Shown piece by piece: positions 1 to 5,250 of a stretch of 5,250 bases of DNA (within the stretch, counting starts at the first letter, position 1; each line of letters starts with the position of its first letter). A model generated the notes under the pieces. The model had not been told where the DNA came from. It ran no database searches and worked only from the letters and a program-made list of their open reading frames with translations. Both the position numbers and the translations under genes were made by a program. Origin of the DNA: an uncultured Lachnospiraceae bacterium (GTDB taxonomy: Bacteria > Bacillota > Clostridia > Lachnospirales > Lachnospiraceae); assembly GCA_947594335.1 (NCBI GenBank), contig CANQEC010000185.1, positions 1 to 5,250 on the forward strand. Reading direction: 5' to 3'.

Positions 1-149
1 AGCGCAACAGAAACAGAATGAGCATATACGCTGATATTACCGTGCTGCATGTACTGCCTGCTCTCCTGCATGCCGGAAGATTCCAGAATATCCTTGCCGT
101 GCATATACAGGAGAGCTTTAAAGTCTGAAGTTGCCAGTACCTCTTTCAT
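1..149 (-). CDS. HD-domain phosphohydrolase, N-terminal part (runs off the window)
   Basis: The first 49 codons are visible, starting MKEVLATSDF and reaching the window edge. The segment QHGNISVYAHSVSVA resembles the start of the HD fold in small HD/HDIG-type metal-dependent phosphohydrolases, where the His in the Y-x-H-S-x-S-V-A stretch (residue 44 here) is the first metal ligand. The HD dipeptide and later ligands would lie beyond the edge, so catalytic competence cannot be judged. The start is supported by an AAAGGAAA ribosome binding site 9 nt upstream. No signal peptide or membrane segment is visible, so it is probably cytoplasmic. It begins only 16 bp after the stop of the LRR fragment and shares its direction, so co-transcription is likely. 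The substrate is unknown. The family call rests on my recognition of a short N-terminus. Confidence 0.7.
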   Translation of the reverse strand, partial: MKEVLATSDFKALLYMHGKDILESSGMQESRQYMQHGNISVYAHSVSVA

Positions 150-157
150 GAATCAGA

Positions 158-165
158 TTTCCTTT
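158..165 (-). promoter_or_regulatory. Ribosome binding site of the HD-domain gene
   Basis: On the minus strand this reads AAAGGAAA. Its AGGAA core (159-163) sits 9 nt before the ATG at 147-149. It occupies most of the 16-bp gap after the LRR-fragment stop codon, which leaves no room for a separate promoter or terminator and suggests translation from a longer transcript. Confidence 0.6.
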
Positions 166-993
166 CTACAGTTTCTTATAAACAGCCTTTGACGGCATTC
201 CTTTCGCCGACAATATCACTTTGCTTGTCGAAAAATTTTTCTTCGGAATCTTTACGACCGCCTTCTTGTATATTCCGGAAAACGCCTTCTTTCCTATGCT
301 TCCCGTCACAGTGGCATAAGATTTTATCTTCACGTTCTTTACCTTTGAGCATCCGGAAAACGCCTGCGCGCCAATTGTCCTGACGCTCGCCGGAAGAATA
401 AGCTCTGTCAGGGCCTTGCATTTATAAAACGCCTTTTTCCCGATCGTTTTTACTTTGGCGCCGAACGTCACCGTTTTGAGTTTTGTACAGCCGCTAAAAG
501 CATTGGATCCTATTTTCTGTACATTTTTCCCAATCGTCACTTTTTTGATTTTTTTGTTGTTTTTAAAGGCGTTGGACGCGATGAAGGTTACTTTGTACGT
601 CACTCCGCCTGTTTTGATCACATCCGGAACTGTCACAGTGGTTTTCGAGCCTGCCGTACCTGTAAACTCCACGCTTTTCCCTGCCTCTGTGACCTTGAAA
701 TTCCCGCCGGACACATTTTTTATAGCGGATCCTTTCGGAAGTCCTGACGTCCCCGGAGTCTGTGTCTGTGGGGTGTCCGGAATCTGCGGAGTTCCTGGGG
801 CCTGTGGGGTATCCGGGGTCTGTGGATCCTGCGGCGCAGCTGGGGTCTGTGGGATATCCGGGGTCTGTGAAGTTCCTGGAGTCTGCGGGGTGTCCGGAGT
901 CTGTGAAGTTCCTGGAGTCTGCGGAGTCTGTGAGGTACCCGGGGTCTGCGAAGTGCCCGGGCTATCTGCCGCTCCGCCGGTGGCTTTGATCAC
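166..993 (-). CDS. BspA-type leucine-rich-repeat protein, C-terminal remnant
   Basis: The 275 residues counted from a GTG at 991-993 fall into three parts. Residues 11-85 are a low-complexity linker rich in Pro, Thr, Gln and Ser, with PGTSQT repeated at 12, 18, 27 and 39. Residues 86-135 form a beta-rich entry segment. Residues 138-253 hold five BspA/LRR_5-type repeats of about 23 residues with a recurrent I-G-x-x-A-F-x-x-C core, followed by a Lys-rich tail ending VYKKL. Such repeats occur in secreted or surface proteins of gut bacteria and are thought to mediate binding. This version has no signal peptide, and the GTG has only a weak, distant AAGAAGG upstream. Its frame also stays open and protein-like before the GTG (see 991-1053). 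I therefore read it as the 3' end of a larger surface-protein gene whose 5' part is missing. Whether it is translated is uncertain. It is close to both neighbours, suggesting a shared transcript. Confidence 0.75.
   Translation of the reverse strand: MIKATGGAADSPGTSQTPGTSQTPQTPGTSQTPDTPQTPGTSQTPDIPQTPAAPQDPQTPDTPQAPGTPQIPDTPQTQTPGTSGLPKGSAIKNVSGGNFKVTEAGKSVEFTGTAGSKTTVTVPDVIKTGGVTYKVTFIASNAFKNNKKIKKVTIGKNVQKIGSNAFSGCTKLKTVTFGAKVKTIGKKAFYKCKALTELILPASVRTIGAQAFSGCSKVKNVKIKSYATVTGSIGKKAFSGIYKKAVVKIPKKNFSTSKVILSAKGMPSKAVYKKL
739..963 (-). repeat. Degenerate tandem repeat coding a Pro/Thr/Gln linker
   Basis: This stretch encodes about 75 residues built from PGTSQT, PDTPQT and PQTP units. The clearest period is 12 residues (36 bp): PGTSQTPDTPQT is followed directly by PGTSQTPDIPQT. 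At DNA level a 26-bp sequence is exactly repeated at 863-888 and 899-924, 36 bp apart. Such linkers usually space a ligand-binding domain from the cell wall. The recent-looking identity makes copy-number change by slippage plausible. Confidence 0.85.
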
Positions 994-1053
994 CTCTGTC
1001 TTTGTCGCCTTCTTACATACAGTACAGGTATATGTTTTTATCCCAGATTTGCA
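991..1053 (-). pseudogene. Upstream remnant of the LRR-protein frame (cysteine motif)
   Basis: In the same frame as the LRR fragment but before its only usable start, the minus strand encodes CKSGIKTYTCTVCKKATKTEV. The TYTCTVCKK-x-T-K-T-E core with its C-x-x-C pair is one I recognise from Clostridia surface proteins, where it commonly precedes an I-x-A-T-G stretch, as it does here (VIKATGG). The frame remains open to a TGA at 1168-1170, but beyond about 1053 it no longer looks like that family and is the off-frame of the MBL gene. There is no ATG, GTG or TTG in this extension before the GTG at 991-993. The simplest reading is a deletion or recombination joint near 1038-1055 that replaced the 5' part of the surface-protein gene with the end of the MBL gene. 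Confidence 0.6.
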
Positions 1054-1664
1054 GGCACAAGCACCGCCACGCGCTCTTTCGGCCTGTCCTCCATCAAAAG
1101 TACCGAAGTATTCAGCACAGCCGCACTGCCCATTCTCCCGGTAAATTCGTCCACCGTGCCGATAACATCATAACCAAAGCCCTTTTCATCATCCCGATAG
1201 TGCATCGGAACTGCTGTGGCCGGGGCAAGCTCCTTCACCAGATCAGCGGCCTCGCGCGCGTCGATCGTAAAATGCCCGCCCACAGGAATCAGAAGCAGAT
1301 CCAGATTTTTCAGCATGGCCATCTGGTCTCCTGAAGGATGACATCCGAGATCCCCGAGATGCGCAATCCGATAGCCGCCCGTCTCAAGGATATAAATCGT
1401 ATTCCTTCCTCTGTGTTTCCCGTGATGATGATCATGGTACGTGTCTATCTTCGTAACTTTCACATTCTCCGCGGAATTTCCCGTTATCTCCACAGTTTCT
1501 CTTCCGCTGTGATCTCCATGTTCATGGGTGCAGAGTACGAGATCAGCCTTTTCGCGGATATCTCTGTAGCCTGCCACCGATCCGTCTTTATACGGATCCA
1601 AAATTATGGTTGGTCCTCCGTCCTCAATCTTAAAACAGGAATGTCCCAGCCATGTAATACGCAT
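1038..1664 (-). CDS. MBL-fold metal-dependent hydrolase (UPF0173/UlaG-like)
   Basis: This complete 208-residue cytoplasmic protein starts MRITWLGHSC, the usual opening of the lactamase_B_3 / UPF0173-like branch of the metallo-beta-lactamase fold. Visible metal-site residues are GH at 7-8, the signature THEHGDH (H47, H49, D51, H52), a His-rich stretch YHDHHHGKHRG at 76-86, GDLG with D105, and MHYR with H155. IPVGGHFTID (126-135) is also typical of the branch. All main ligands are present, so it should be an active di-metal hydrolase, but the substrate cannot be told and it is not a resistance beta-lactamase by this evidence. The ATG is backed by an AGGAG 9 nt upstream. Length is near the family norm. 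The last codons overlap the open frame of the LRR remnant. The end, VLVPANLG, looks plausible for the family, though its final residues could come from a joint. Confidence 0.9.
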   Translation of the reverse strand: MRITWLGHSCFKIEDGGPTIILDPYKDGSVAGYRDIREKADLVLCTHEHGDHSGRETVEITGNSAENVKVTKIDTYHDHHHGKHRGRNTIYILETGGYRIAHLGDLGCHPSGDQMAMLKNLDLLLIPVGGHFTIDAREAADLVKELAPATAVPMHYRDDEKGFGYDVIGTVDEFTGRMGSAAVLNTSVLLMEDRPKERVAVLVPANLG

Positions 1665-1673
1665 GTCTCATTT

Positions 1674-1678
1674 CTCCT
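1674..1678 (-). promoter_or_regulatory. Ribosome binding site of the MBL-fold gene
   Basis: AGGAG on the minus strand, within AAAGGAGAAA, lies 9 nt before the ATG at 1662-1664. Another ATG, 7 nt upstream of the chosen start, is out of frame and too close to this site, so MRITW is the better start. Confidence 0.75.
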
Positions 1679-1741
1679 TTCTGTCTTTCAGGTTGTCTCT
1701 TTCATTCAAAAACGTTCTTACGATTATTGATTTTGATTATT

Positions 1742-1770
1742 ATTATAATACAAGGCTTCTTTGCATGCAA
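1742..1770 (-). promoter_or_regulatory. Probable sigma-A promoter for the MBL gene
   Basis: On the minus strand a perfect TATAAT (-10, 1742-1747) follows a weak -35 TTGCAT (1765-1770, three of six matches) with a 17-bp spacer. The start site would be near 1735, giving a leader of about 70 nt. The surrounding A/T-rich tract offers other -10-like hexamers, so the exact register is uncertain. If real, it could serve the MBL gene, the LRR remnant and the HD gene together. Confidence 0.5.
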
Positions 1771-1804
1771 TCATCTTTCACATGTTCCGGAATCTGCCAG
1801 CCTC

Positions 1805-1833
1805 TTGATGTTATCTGGGGCAGATGCTATACT
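1805..1833 (+). promoter_or_regulatory. Probable extended -10 promoter for the alpha/beta hydrolase
   Basis: TTGATG (-35, 1805-1810; four of six matches) and TATACT (-10, 1828-1833; five of six) are separated by exactly 17 bp. The -10 is preceded by TGC, an extended -10 (TGn) element. Transcription would begin near 1840 and leave a leader of about 120 nt before the ATG at 1959. That leader contains the hairpin at 1906-1933. Confidence 0.6.
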
Positions 1834-1905
1834 GGAGATATCGTTCACGGGCAAAACAGCAGTTTTTATGCCGTTCCTCATGTTTCACTTTCTTTTTGCC
1901 GGCAT

Positions 1906-1933
1906 AAAATTCCCGTGCGCAGCACGGATTTTT
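1906..1933 (+). terminator. Terminator-like hairpin in the hydrolase leader
   Basis: CCGTGC (1913-1918) pairs perfectly with GCACGG (1922-1927) around a GCA loop, and is followed by ATTTTT (1928-1933). AAAAT (1906-1910) can extend the stem with ATTTT across a 2-nt bulge. The form is that of a small intrinsic terminator. It lies between the proposed promoter and the ribosome binding site, so it could be an attenuator or a block against read-through from upstream. I see no convincing leader peptide, T-box or riboswitch fold around it. The stem is short, so it may be leaky. Confidence 0.45.
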
Positions 1934-1943
1934 CAAAACAACC

Positions 1944-1951
1944 AGGGAGGA
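1944..1951 (+). promoter_or_regulatory. Ribosome binding site of the alpha/beta hydrolase
   Basis: AGGGAGGA lies 7 nt before the ATG at 1959-1961. It is a strong site, and begins about 10 nt after the T-tract of the leader hairpin. Confidence 0.8.
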
Positions 1952-1958
1952 ATTTTTC

Positions 1959-2516
1959 ATGAAACTCGCACTGATTTTTCCGGGAGTCGGCTACCATGCG
2001 GACAAGCCGCTCCTGTACTACAGCAGAAAAACCGCCGCAGATCTGGGCTATGAAATTATGCCGATTCCCTACGGCGGGTTTGAAAAAGGGATCAAAGGAT
2101 CCGCGCAAAAAATGGAGGAAACATTTTACAGCGCTCTCCGCCAGACGGAAGAAATCTTAAAAGACGTGGATTATAAGAAATATACGGAGATTCTGTTTAT
2201 CTCCAAGAGCGTTGGGACGGTCGTCGCCGCGGCATACGCGCAGAAACACGGGCTTGTTACGCGGAATGTCTACTACACCCCGGTGGAAGCAACCTTCCGG
2301 TTTGAGGTACAGCCGGGCATTGTATTTCACGGAACGAAGGACGGCTGGGTGGAGACGGACCTGATCCGCAGAGAGTGCGCGAAAAGGCAGCTCCCCCTTC
2401 ATATTATAGAAAATGCGAATCACTCACTGGAGGTCGGAGACGCGGCGGCGGATATCCGCATCCTGGCACAGGTTATGGAGGAGACAAAGCGGTATCTGAA
2501 GCCGGAGCTTCCATGA
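1959..2516 (+). CDS. Small alpha/beta-hydrolase family protein
   Basis: This complete 185-residue protein starts MKLALIFPGVGYHADKPLLY. I recognise it as a small single-domain alpha/beta hydrolase type found in Clostridia. Evidence for the fold is the nucleophile elbow ISKSVGT (81-87), a variant G-x-S-x-G with Ser84 as likely nucleophile. VFHGTKDGWV (122-131) follows, with Asp128 in the usual acid position. NANHSLE (152-158) supplies His155. The order and spacing Ser-Asp-His fit a complete catalytic triad. There is no signal peptide and no lid domain, so it is probably a cytoplasmic esterase-like enzyme. The substrate cannot be predicted. It has its own promoter and strong ribosome binding site and is transcribed divergently from the MBL gene and convergently with the large surface-protein gene, so it appears monocistronic. 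Confidence 0.85.
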   Translation: MKLALIFPGVGYHADKPLLYYSRKTAADLGYEIMPIPYGGFEKGIKGSAQKMEETFYSALRQTEEILKDVDYKKYTEILFISKSVGTVVAAAYAQKHGLVTRNVYYTPVEATFRFEVQPGIVFHGTKDGWVETDLIRRECAKRQLPLHIIENANHSLEVGDAAADIRILAQVMEETKRYLKPELP

Positions 2517-2531
2517 CAGTCCGGAAATTAC

Positions 2532-2574
2532 CTCGCGGGAGTGCCAAAGGCACGAAGCGGCCCGCGGGCTTTTG
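2532..2574 (+). terminator. Nested-hairpin terminator after the alpha/beta hydrolase
   Basis: An outer stem pairs CTCGCGGG (2532-2539) with CCCGCGGG (2561-2568), eight pairs including one G-T wobble. Inside it a second perfect stem pairs GTGCC (2541-2545) with GGCAC (2549-2553) around an AAA loop, leaving an unpaired GAAGCGG on the 3' side. CTTTTG follows immediately. It begins 16 bp past the stop codon, so a terminator role is likely, but the T-tract is only four long and the two-level fold is more elaborate than needed. Confidence 0.55.
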
Positions 2575-2619
2575 TTCATGGTGCTGCCAGGCATGCCCGG
2601 CATGAAAGTTTAGTTAACA

Positions 2620-2665
2620 GCCGCAAAGGGGCAGGGCGTCTCCGGGAAGGACCTGCCCCTGCGGC
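2620..2665. repeat. Long intergenic inverted repeat between convergent genes
   Basis: GCCGCA (2620-2625) and GGGGCAGG (2628-2635) pair with CCTGCCCC (2652-2659) and TGCGGC (2660-2665). This makes 14 perfect pairs with a 2-nt AA bulge and a 16-nt loop. It sits 41 bp beyond the 3' end of the large surface-protein gene on the minus strand and about 100 bp beyond the hydrolase stop. It could stop transcription from either side or protect an mRNA end, but no T-tract follows it on either strand. Confidence 0.7.
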
Positions 2666-2706
2666 GTTCGAAATCGCTTAACCTAGTGACATCGGAAATC
2701 TTAAAA

Positions 2707-5250
2707 CTATTTCTTTTTCACTGTTATTTTTATTTTTTTCGTGGCTGCCTTATAATTTTTATTGCCGGCCGCTTTCACCTTAATCACAGTTTTACCGGCG
2801 GCGATTCCCTTTACCACACCCTTTTTGGTTACTTTGGCAATTTTCACATTCCCGGAAGTGTATGTCACCTTGCCGGCCTGTCCTTTGACTTTGATCTGCG
2901 TTTTCTTCCCTTTCTTTATCGTCCTGGATGATATGGAAACTTTCAGGGACTGCTTCGCTTTCTGAATTTTAAACGTTTTCTGTATACTCCCTCTGTAATT
3001 TCCGGCGCCGGTAATCACAACTGAAGCTGTCCCTGCATTTATATTATTCTTATACGAAACAGTGTAATCTCTCTCTTCTTTCAGCTTTTTACCTCCGTAA
3101 TTTACCGTCACAGAAGGTTTTTTCGCAGTCCCGCTGTACGTATAACTGCTCTTGGAAAGATCCGCCGTACATTCTTTCATGGGAATACCTGCTGATTTCT
3201 CATCAGAAGCCTCCGCATAAAGAATCCCGGAATCATTTTTCGTGTATGCCCTGACATAATAGGAAATGTTTTCGTCCGTATTTTTCGCCTGTTCGTCTGT
3301 CCAACTGGTTATGCTGTTGTCCTCAATGACCTGAACACACTGATATTCTCCAGAACCCTGCTTCCTGTAAACTTCGTATCCAAGAGCGCCTGACTCCTGC
3401 TCCCAGATCAGCACAGCTCCATTCCCTTCCATCCTAAGATCAGAAAGAACCGTCTTTTCACAGATAGAAACCATCGTTTTACCCACACTGCCTGTATAGT
3501 TGCCCCGTCCTCTGATTGTCAGCGTCAGCTTTACCTGATCAGTGGATTCCAACAACATCCAGGATGATACCCAGCATGTATAATCTTTCTCTTCCTGCAG
3601 TCGGCTGCCGCCGTCCATGGCAATTATATATTTCTCACTTTCAGAATAAGAAAACTTACCGATTTTAGAAAATGCCACTTTGACATCATTGATTTTTTTC
3701 GGACTGACTGTAAGGCTGACTGTCGCCTGCGCGCCTGTATACCGGTCCGTTGGTTCTGCCTTCACGTAAATTTCCGTCGTTCCAGCCTTTTTGACCGTTA
3801 CTGTTCCCCCGTCAGAAACCTCCGCCACACTGTCATCCGCCACGGAATACGTCAGTTCCGCATCTCCCTCACAGGACACATTCAGCGAAAAGCTTTCATC
3901 CCCATAGGTACAGGTGAGTGTTTCCGGCGCCTTTATGGTCTGCCTGAGCAGATCCAGTACATTCAGTGTATAAGACAGAGATTTCGCGCGGTAATTGATG
4001 CCCGCCGCCGCTTTCGCTGTGATTATGCATGTACCAAGGCCTTTCAGCGTGACATTCCCTTCCTGATCCACAACCGCTATGTCCGGATTACTGGAAGAAT
4101 ATGTGACAACACCATCCGTATTTGTCGTCAGTCTGTTGCCTGCAGTCCCTTCAATCAGGCCAACTCTTACATCCGCCATCCCGAATGCCATTTCCGGCTC
4201 GTAAGCATGCATATGCCCGACTTCAGAGCGGAAATTTCCATCGGAATCCACCATATAGAACATCAGCTTTTCCCCGTCTGTGACATACCAGATTACTCCG
4301 TCACCGGACACAACAGGTTTACAGTCAGACAGATATCCGTCTGCTTTGCGGATACCGCCCACCGGGTTCCCGTTTCCGTCCAGAAACAGGTAACAAAGTT
4401 TCTGCGGATCCGGATCCCATGAATCCGTGCTCATCTCATCCCACAGAAGCAGGAAGGAATCCGCGGAAAGTTTAACCAGATGCGGTGTGGAGGCGGTTAT
4501 CTCTCCTTCCTGCGCGTAATCTGTGATCCACTTCAGCCTGCTTCCGGATCCGGAAAAACTGCTCCGTGAGGTTGCTGTGACAAAAATATTCTGTACATCA
4601 TGAGCCGCCCAGTTCTCATCCTGTGGAACCGAACTTCCGGCTGTGAGATAACTGGAAGAAGAATACTCCAGTCCTCCGGCAGAAGCTCCTGTATCATTAT
4701 CTCCCGTCTCTCCCTGGAATGTCAGCAGGTTAACATTTTCATACCGTGACTGAAAAGTGCTGCTGCCTGCTTTCTGTCCGTACTTCCCCAGCAAAAGTGC
4801 ACGGGGATAAGCGTCTCCATGATCCAGCGCTACCAGATTCCCCCCGTCATCGACAAGGATAAACTGGTTAAATGAATGGCTGACATATCCGACTGAAGAA
4901 TTCATAATATCACTGTAGGAGTCTGTAATCGTCATATCAGAAGTCCGCACCTGAATCATAAGATTAGCCTGATGATTTCGTCCGTCAGAAGACATATACA
5001 TCAGATGGCAGGTACGGATATACAGATACCCCCCATATTCGGCCATGCGGAGACTTCCCGCGTCAAACGGCACCGTGGTATTTGCTCCGCGAAGAGACGC
5101 CGATCCCAACCGGTTCCATTCCCTGTCATATTTCACAATACGTACAACTTCCACCGAATCACTCTCACCCGGATTTTCCTGCCCAAACACAAGATAATAC
5201 GCACTGCTCCCGGCATAAAATCCGCCGAAAATACTCAGTTCCCGGGCAAT
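2707..5250 (-). CDS. Large modular surface protein, N-terminus missing (propeller-like region plus Ig/MBG/Fn3 modules)
   Basis: The frame is open from the window edge to a TAG at 2707-2709, giving 847 residues. A GTG at 5188-5190 is internal: codons before it (FGGFYAGSSAYYLVFGQ) continue the same domain. Counting from the edge, residues 1-365 have recurrent beta-strand and Asp/Gly turns with motifs such as IVKYDREWNRLG, GYVSHSFNQFI, DHGDAYPR and LSDCKPVV. I recall this region from Lachnospiraceae proteins of unknown role, and a beta-propeller-like fold is my inference. Next come a Big_2-like Ig module (about 366-432, with YSSSNPDIAVVD), a second Ig-like module (433-517), an MBG-like module (518-596), an Fn3 module (598-692), a second MBG-like module (693-762, with YTYSGTAKKP and GAGNYRGS) and a final very Lys-rich Big_2-like module (765-847) ending KKK. 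This architecture is typical of exported adhesin-like proteins. The C-terminus has no LPXTG motif or membrane anchor. The signal peptide would lie outside the window. Confidence 0.85.
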   Translation of the reverse strand: MARELSIFGGFYAGSSAYYLVFGQENPGESDSVEVVRIVKYDREWNRLGSASLRGANTTVPFDAGSLRMAEYGGYLYIRTCHLMYMSSDGRNHQANLMIQVRTSDMTITDSYSDIMNSSVGYVSHSFNQFILVDDGGNLVALDHGDAYPRALLLGKYGQKAGSSTFQSRYENVNLLTFQGETGDNDTGASAGGLEYSSSSYLTAGSSVPQDENWAAHDVQNIFVTATSRSSFSGSGSRLKWITDYAQEGEITASTPHLVKLSADSFLLLWDEMSTDSWDPDPQKLCYLFLDGNGNPVGGIRKADGYLSDCKPVVSGDGVIWYVTDGEKLMFYMVDSDGNFRSEVGHMHAYEPEMAFGMADVRVGLIEGTAGNRLTTNTDGVVTYSSSNPDIAVVDQEGNVTLKGLGTCIITAKAAAGINYRAKSLSYTLNVLDLLRQTIKAPETLTCTYGDESFSLNVSCEGDAELTYSVADDSVAEVSDGGTVTVKKAGTTEIYVKAEPTDRYTGAQATVSLTVSPKKINDVKVAFSKIGKFSYSESEKYIIAMDGGSRLQEEKDYTCWVSSWMLLESTDQVKLTLTIRGRGNYTGSVGKTMVSICEKTVLSDLRMEGNGAVLIWEQESGALGYEVYRKQGSGEYQCVQVIEDNSITSWTDEQAKNTDENISYYVRAYTKNDSGILYAEASDEKSAGIPMKECTADLSKSSYTYSGTAKKPSVTVNYGGKKLKEERDYTVSYKNNINAGTASVVITGAGNYRGSIQKTFKIQKAKQSLKVSISSRTIKKGKKTQIKVKGQAGKVTYTSGNVKIAKVTKKGVVKGIAAGKTVIKVKAAGNKNYKAATKKIKITVKKK

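Noticed and set aside
739..963. Possible CRISPR-like array
   Set aside because: The repeats are directly adjacent, degenerate and in coding phase, with no unique spacers of constant length. They encode a linker.
1036..1050. Programmed -1 frameshift fusing the MBL and LRR frames
   Set aside because: The frames are one base apart and overlap, but no slippery heptamer precedes the MBL stop. A deletion joint explains the arrangement more simply.
455..1144. Long plus-strand open frame of 229 codons rich in Val, Cys, Gly and Pro
   Set aside because: It is the antisense shadow of the Pro/Thr repeat and the LRR region. Its repetitive composition mirrors the minus-strand repeat, it lacks a ribosome binding site, and it crosses into the MBL gene.
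1727..2053. Plus-strand frame, including an ATG at 1869, across the hydrolase leader as a leader peptide
   Set aside because: It reads through the hairpin and ribosome binding site far into the hydrolase gene in another frame, has no good ribosome binding site and no family resemblance.
2375..2605. Plus-strand 76-codon frame overlapping the hydrolase 3' end
   Set aside because: It is an off-frame shadow of the hydrolase that runs through the terminator hairpin. Its composition is unlike a real protein.
5188..5190. GTG as the start of the large modular protein
   Set aside because: The frame is open to the window edge and the codons before it continue the same domain (AYYLVFGQ), so the true start is outside the window.

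Overview
The window looks like chromosomal DNA of a gut Clostridia bacterium, most likely Lachnospiraceae (Bacillota). The evidence is the family content: Lys-rich, modular Ig/MBG/Fn3 surface proteins, BspA-type leucine-rich repeats behind a Pro/Thr linker, and a remnant of the TYTCTVCKK cysteine motif I associate with such proteins. AGGAG-type ribosome binding sites support a Gram-positive host. No named genus can be supported from the sequence alone.

Layout, left to right. Minus strand, 1-149: the first 49 codons of an HD-domain phosphohydrolase. Minus strand, 166-993: the C-terminal part of a BspA-like LRR surface protein, with a Pro/Thr/Gln repeat linker and no signal peptide. Its frame stays open and recognisable upstream to about 1050, so it appears to have lost its 5' part. 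Minus strand, 1038-1664: a complete MBL-fold metal-dependent hydrolase whose last codons overlap that frame. These three run in one direction with no terminator visible between them and may share a transcript starting from a good promoter at 1742-1770. At 1665-1958 is a divergent intergenic region with a promoter for each side and a terminator-like hairpin just before the next ribosome binding site. Plus strand, 1959-2516: a small alpha/beta hydrolase with a visible Ser-Asp-His triad. At 2517-2706 is a convergent intergenic region with two strong hairpins. Minus strand, 2707 to the window end: at least 847 residues of a large modular protein with a propeller-like N-terminal half followed by Ig-like, MBG-like and Fn3 modules. 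Its start lies outside the window.

Functionally the window combines small housekeeping-type hydrolases (MBL, HD, alpha/beta) with two probable cell-surface proteins. I see no phage, transposon, CRISPR, tRNA or rRNA. I did not find a convincing new multi-gene system. The points most worth checking are the truncated LRR gene joined to the MBL gene, the hairpin in the alpha/beta hydrolase leader, and the nested hairpin after that gene.
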